Shown: one piece after another, positions 6,000-8,423 of the stretch
How positions within the stretch are numbered: the first letter of the stretch is position 1
Layout of the letters: each line of letters opens with the position of its first letter
From: Campylobacteraceae bacterium
Lineage (GTDB): Bacteria > Campylobacterota > Campylobacteria > Campylobacterales > Sulfurovaceae
DNA length: 8,423 nucleotides
Reading direction: 5' to 3'
NCBI GenBank assembly: GCA_027081065.1
Contig: JALWLW010000001.1
Location: forward strand, 1 to 8,423
Notes under the pieces: model-generated
Told to the model about the DNA's origin: nothing
What the model saw: only the letters and a program-made list of their open reading frames with translations
Databases searched by the model: none
Program-made: the position numbers and the translations under genes

Positions 6000-6013
6000 C
6001 TAAATAGATTTAG
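6000..6013. repeat. Dyad CTAAAT-AG-ATTTAG beside the surA-like -10
   Basis: Two perfect 6-bp arms around a 2-bp centre lie one base from the -10 element of the surA-like gene, within its promoter spacer. It may be an operator. The arms are A/T-rich, so chance cannot be excluded. Confidence 0.3.
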
Positions 6014-6042
6014 AATCGTGTAAGAGTTAAAAATTAAAATAA

Positions 6043-6060
6043 AAGTGTAGCCTAACACTT
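6043..6060. promoter_or_regulatory. Dyad AAGTGT-N6-ACACTT overlapping the -35 of the merR operon
   Basis: A perfect inverted repeat with 6-bp arms and a 6-bp spacer has its right arm ending in the first two bases of the TTGACA hexamer. It has more G/C than its surroundings, which makes chance less likely. A protein bound here would touch RNA polymerase at the -35, so it is a good candidate operator, for example for autoregulation by the MerR-type protein. MerR proteins usually bind between -35 and -10, so another regulator is equally possible. Confidence 0.5.
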
Positions 6061-6087
6061 GACAATTTATTGTTTTTCATCTATACT
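6059..6087 (+). promoter_or_regulatory. Strong sigma70-type promoter for merR and lplT-aas
   Basis: TTGACA (6059-6064), a 17-bp spacer and TATACT (6082-6087) form a near-consensus promoter. Transcription would start near 6094, leaving a leader of about 22 nt to the ATG at 6117. A full -35 box is uncommon in Campylobacterota. The 17-bp spacer is normal, unlike the 19-20 bp spacers of classical MerR-activated promoters. Confidence 0.75.
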
Positions 6088-6106
6088 TTGAACTACCTAA
6101 CTATAT

Positions 6107-6110
6107 GGAG
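6107..6110 (+). promoter_or_regulatory. Ribosome binding site GGAG deciding the start of the MerR-type gene
   Basis: GGAG lies 6 bases before the ATG at 6117. The upstream in-frame ATG at 6105 shares its G with this site, has no ribosome site of its own, and would leave a leader of only about 11 nt. The start at 6117 is therefore chosen. Confidence 0.7.
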
Positions 6111-6116
6111 CTACTT

Positions 6117-6791
6117 ATGGCATTAAAAATGAAACACCTCATGGAAGCGACAGGAGAGAGTAAGTCAACCATCCTTTTTTATGTAAAAGAGGGTTTACTT
6201 CCTGAACCTCAAAAACCTAAGCCAAATTTGCATCTTTATGATGAGTCATGTATTAATATTATTAAATTTATAAAATATTTACAAAATCAATTTTCTTATA
6301 GTATTGCTCAAATTCAAACTGTTTTTCAAGAAAATAAATTTGATTTTTCAGATGATTTTTCTATGATGTTGCGTTCCCTTGAACTTATGTCTGGTGAAAA
6401 AGATTTACACTGGTATAATGATGAGGACTTTTTAGAACTAAGTGAATTGAGTAGCGATGAACTTAATTATTATCTTCAAAAAGGTTTACTTTTTAAACAA
6501 GAACGAGGATTTTCAACACAAGAGTTGAAGTTGGTGGGCTTATTTAAAAGAGCTAAAAAATTAGGTTTAAAAGAAGAACTTTTTAATGCATATGTGAAAT
6601 CAGCTAAAGCATTAGCTCAAATTGAGTATGAATTAGGAGCAGAGATGCTGGAACAAGATAAGAGCTTAAATAATGAACATTATGAACTTCTTTTTGATTC
6701 TATTTTAACCTTAAAGCCTTACATATTTAATATGCATACGATGAAAGAACACCAAAAGCAGATGGAGCTTAAAAATGAAACAACTATTTAA
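6117..6791 (+). CDS. MerR-family transcriptional regulator with two MerR-like halves
   Basis: The product has 224 residues. Residues 5-70 are a MerR winged-helix domain: MKHLMEATGESKSTILFYVK, then EGLLPEP, the wing, and YDESCINIIKFIKYLQNQF with SIAQIQTVF. A second stretch at about 103-165 repeats the pattern: LSSDELNYYLQKGLL aligns with ESKSTILFYVKEGLL, followed by FSTQELKLVGLFKRAKKLGL like the helix after the wing. An acidic linker (72-100) joins them, and a helical tail (166-224) follows. Typical MerR proteins have one such domain, a coiled coil and an effector domain. No metal-binding cysteine cluster is visible (the only Cys is residue 45), so metal sensing is unlikely. The gene overlaps the transporter/acyltransferase gene by 17 nt, so it probably controls that gene, perhaps in response to lipid or membrane state. 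Target and ligand are unknown. Confidence 0.82.
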   Translation: MALKMKHLMEATGESKSTILFYVKEGLLPEPQKPKPNLHLYDESCINIIKFIKYLQNQFSYSIAQIQTVFQENKFDFSDDFSMMLRSLELMSGEKDLHWYNDEDFLELSELSSDELNYYLQKGLLFKQERGFSTQELKLVGLFKRAKKLGLKEELFNAYVKSAKALAQIEYELGAEMLEQDKSLNNEHYELLFDSILTLKPYIFNMHTMKEHQKQMELKNETTI

Positions 6792-8423
6792 AATAACAGG
6801 GTTCACCCCCTATATACTTATTGTATTTTTAAACGCTATGACCGATTTAGGGCATAAAATTGTATTGCAAAATACCATTTTAAAGTCGTATGATGGTTCA
6901 GAGCTTATTGTGCTGACAGCGATTGTCAATGCTTTAATACTTCTGCCGTTTATATTACTCTTTTCGCCTTCGGGTTTTATGAGTGACAAGTACCCTAAAG
7001 TACAGATTATCAGAGTGGCTTCTGCTTTTGCCATAGGGATTACAACGCTTATTCTTTTCTCATACATTATGGGTTGGTTTTGGATTGCCTTTGGTTTAAC
7101 CTTTGTTTTGGCTGCTCAATCGGCGATTTACTCTCCTGCAAAGTATGGTCTCATCAAAGAGATGGTTGGCAGAGGTCAACTTACTTCGGCAAACTCGGTG
7201 GTGCAGTCGGTAACCATTGTGGCTATTTTGGCAGGGGGGATTGTCTACTCTGTTTTCTTTGAAAAGTTACTTGCTACAGAGGCAGGTACTCCTTCGGAGA
7301 TTTTACAAAGCATCTACCCTCTAGGTTTTGCTCTTATTTTGGCTTCGGTTGCTGAGTTTATGTTTGCTCTAAAACTGAGTAAACATGCAAAAGGTGAAAA
7401 GAGCATGAAGTTCCAAATGAAAAAGTATTTTAATACCACCTATTTAAAAGGTAACCTCAAACTGCTTCACAAGTCACCAACGGTGTGGCTCTCCATTATT
7501 GGTCTTTCTATATTTTGGGGAATATCTCAACTGGTTATGGCGATTTTTGGAGCGTATGTAAAAGAGAGTTTAGCTATTGATGACACGGTTATGATTAATG
7601 GACTCTTAGCACTCTCAGGTCTTGGAATGGTTGCAGGGTCTCTGCTTGTTGCACGTTTTTCTAAGCGTTTTATAGAAGTGGGGCTTATTCCTTTTGGGGC
7701 TATTGGGGTGTCGCTTACACTCTTTATGTTGCCTACTTTGGAGTCACTCTATACTATTGGGTTTACTTTTTTCCTTTATGGTGTTTTTGCAGGGCTTTTT
7801 ATTGTCCCTTTGAACACCATTATTCAGCTTTTAACTCCAAAACGCATGATGGGAAAAGTTTTAGCAGGTAACAACTTTATGCAAAATGTCTTTATGTTTG
7901 GTTTTTTATTTTTAACCACAGCATTTGCTTACGCAGGGTTGGACAGCTCTTCACTCTTTGTTTTTGTAGCTGTGGTAGCACTGCTTGGGTTTGCCTTTAC
8001 GTTAAAGTATTTGGCTCATGAGTTGGTGCAGTTTGTGGTACGACTTGGCTTTAGCTTTTTTTATGACATTGAGGTTAAAGGGCTAGAGAATCTAAAGGCT
8101 CAAAAAGGTGTTCTACTTTTAGGAAACCACGTTTCGTTTTTAGACTGGGTATTTTTGCAGATAGCTTCACCACGACCTATTCGTTTTGTTATCGACCGTC
8201 ACTACTACAACCTTTGGTACTTTAAACCAATATTGAAGTTTTTTAAAGCCATTCCCATCTCAACACGTGGTGGAAAAAATGCTCTAAAATCAGTTGGCGA
8301 AGCTCTGAACAACGGCGATATGGTAGCACTCTTTCCTGAGGGACACTTAACAAGAAATGGTCACATAGGAAAGTTTCAAAAAGGTTTTGAACTAGCAGTA
8401 GCAGAGGTAGAAAACGCTGTCAT
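6775..8423 (+). CDS. aas: LplT-type lysophospholipid transporter fused to PlsC acyltransferase (Aas-like, cut by the right edge)
   Basis: The frame starts at ATG 6775, inside the end of the MerR gene, with GGAG (6764-6767) 7 bases upstream, and is open for 549 codons to the edge. Residues 1-415 form a major-facilitator transporter of the LplT type with about 12 hydrophobic segments, the loop motif GFMSDKYPK (67-75) and the family signature YSPAKYGLIKE (119-129). From about 430 comes a PlsC/LPLAT acyltransferase with NHVSFLD (451-457, His452 and Asp457), ISTRGGKN (495-502) and LFPEG (519-523). In E. coli LplT flips lysophosphatidylethanolamine inward and the separate Aas re-acylates it. Fusions of both, often with a C-terminal acyl-ACP synthetase domain, are known. 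That third domain would lie beyond the window and is only inferred. G+C is visibly higher than in the merR gene. Confidence 0.92.
   Translation, partial: MKQLFKITGFTPYILIVFLNAMTDLGHKIVLQNTILKSYDGSELIVLTAIVNALILLPFILLFSPSGFMSDKYPKVQIIRVASAFAIGITTLILFSYIMGWFWIAFGLTFVLAAQSAIYSPAKYGLIKEMVGRGQLTSANSVVQSVTIVAILAGGIVYSVFFEKLLATEAGTPSEILQSIYPLGFALILASVAEFMFALKLSKHAKGEKSMKFQMKKYFNTTYLKGNLKLLHKSPTVWLSIIGLSIFWGISQLVMAIFGAYVKESLAIDDTVMINGLLALSGLGMVAGSLLVARFSKRFIEVGLIPFGAIGVSLTLFMLPTLESLYTIGFTFFLYGVFAGLFIVPLNTIIQLLTPKRMMGKVLAGNNFMQNVFMFGFLFLTTAFAYAGLDSSSLFVFVAVVALLGFAFTLKYLAHELVQFVVRLGFSFFYDIEVKGLENLKAQKGVLLLGNHVSFLDWVFLQIASPRPIRFVIDRHYYNLWYFKPILKFFKAIPISTRGGKNALKSVGEALNNGDMVALFPEGHLTRNGHIGKFQKGFELAVAEVENAV

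Noticed and set aside
6105..6116. Upstream in-frame ATG (6105) as the start of the MerR-type gene
   Set aside because: It has no ribosome site, would sit about 11 nt from the predicted transcript start, and overlaps the GGAG that serves the ATG at 6117.
6810..7262. Short open frames on the minus strand and in another plus frame inside the transporter gene
   Set aside because: The LplT-type reading frame is continuous and family-typical through this stretch.

Overview
The window most likely comes from a free-living member of the Campylobacterota (formerly Epsilonproteobacteria), something like Sulfurimonas or a relative. This is inferred from the low G+C, the short tightly packed genes, and the protein set: a Cj1289-like SurA protein beside dcd, short MinE and MoaC, and a fused LplT/acyltransferase. 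No RNA gene, insertion sequence, CRISPR array or integrase is visible.

Layout. (1) Positions 1-1305, minus strand: the start of a surface-polysaccharide operon, with a Wza-type outer-membrane export lipoprotein followed by a Wzz/Wzc-type chain-length protein that runs off the left edge. (2) Positions 1306-1512: a very A/T-rich divergent intergenic region with a small dyad. (3) Positions 1513-3994, plus strand: moaC (molybdopterin synthesis), a DUF493/YbeD-like gene that overlaps it, then minC-minD-minE for division-site placement. The min genes overlap and use TTG starts for minC and minD. A perfect 9-bp hairpin closes the cluster. (4) Positions 4015-5954, minus strand: a SurA-like periplasmic chaperone, dcd (dCTP deaminase), and a Kbp/YgaU-like BON-LysM protein that has its own consensus -10 element. 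(5) Positions 5955-6116: a second divergent control region holding the best promoter of the window, a TTGACA/TATACT pair with a 17-bp spacer, plus two dyads. (6) Positions 6117-8423, plus strand: a MerR-type regulator that seems to carry two MerR-like DNA-binding halves. It overlaps by 17 nt an LplT-type transporter fused to a PlsC acyltransferase, which is cut by the right edge.

How the genes fit together. Most of the window is envelope, division and housekeeping work: capsule or exopolysaccharide export, outer-membrane protein folding, lysophospholipid import and re-acylation, septum placement, pyrimidine nucleotide supply and molybdenum cofactor. The final operon is the most distinctive part, because a double-headed MerR regulator appears to control a membrane-lipid recycling enzyme. 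Base composition varies strongly. In hand-counted 60-base lines G+C is about 20% in the polysaccharide region (181-240), 32% in minC (2401-2460), 12-28% in merR (6241-6300 and 6421-6480), and 43-45% in the transporter gene (7081-7140 and 7621-7680). I found no clearly new biological system. The regulator/lipid operon and the unexplained dyads are the best leads.
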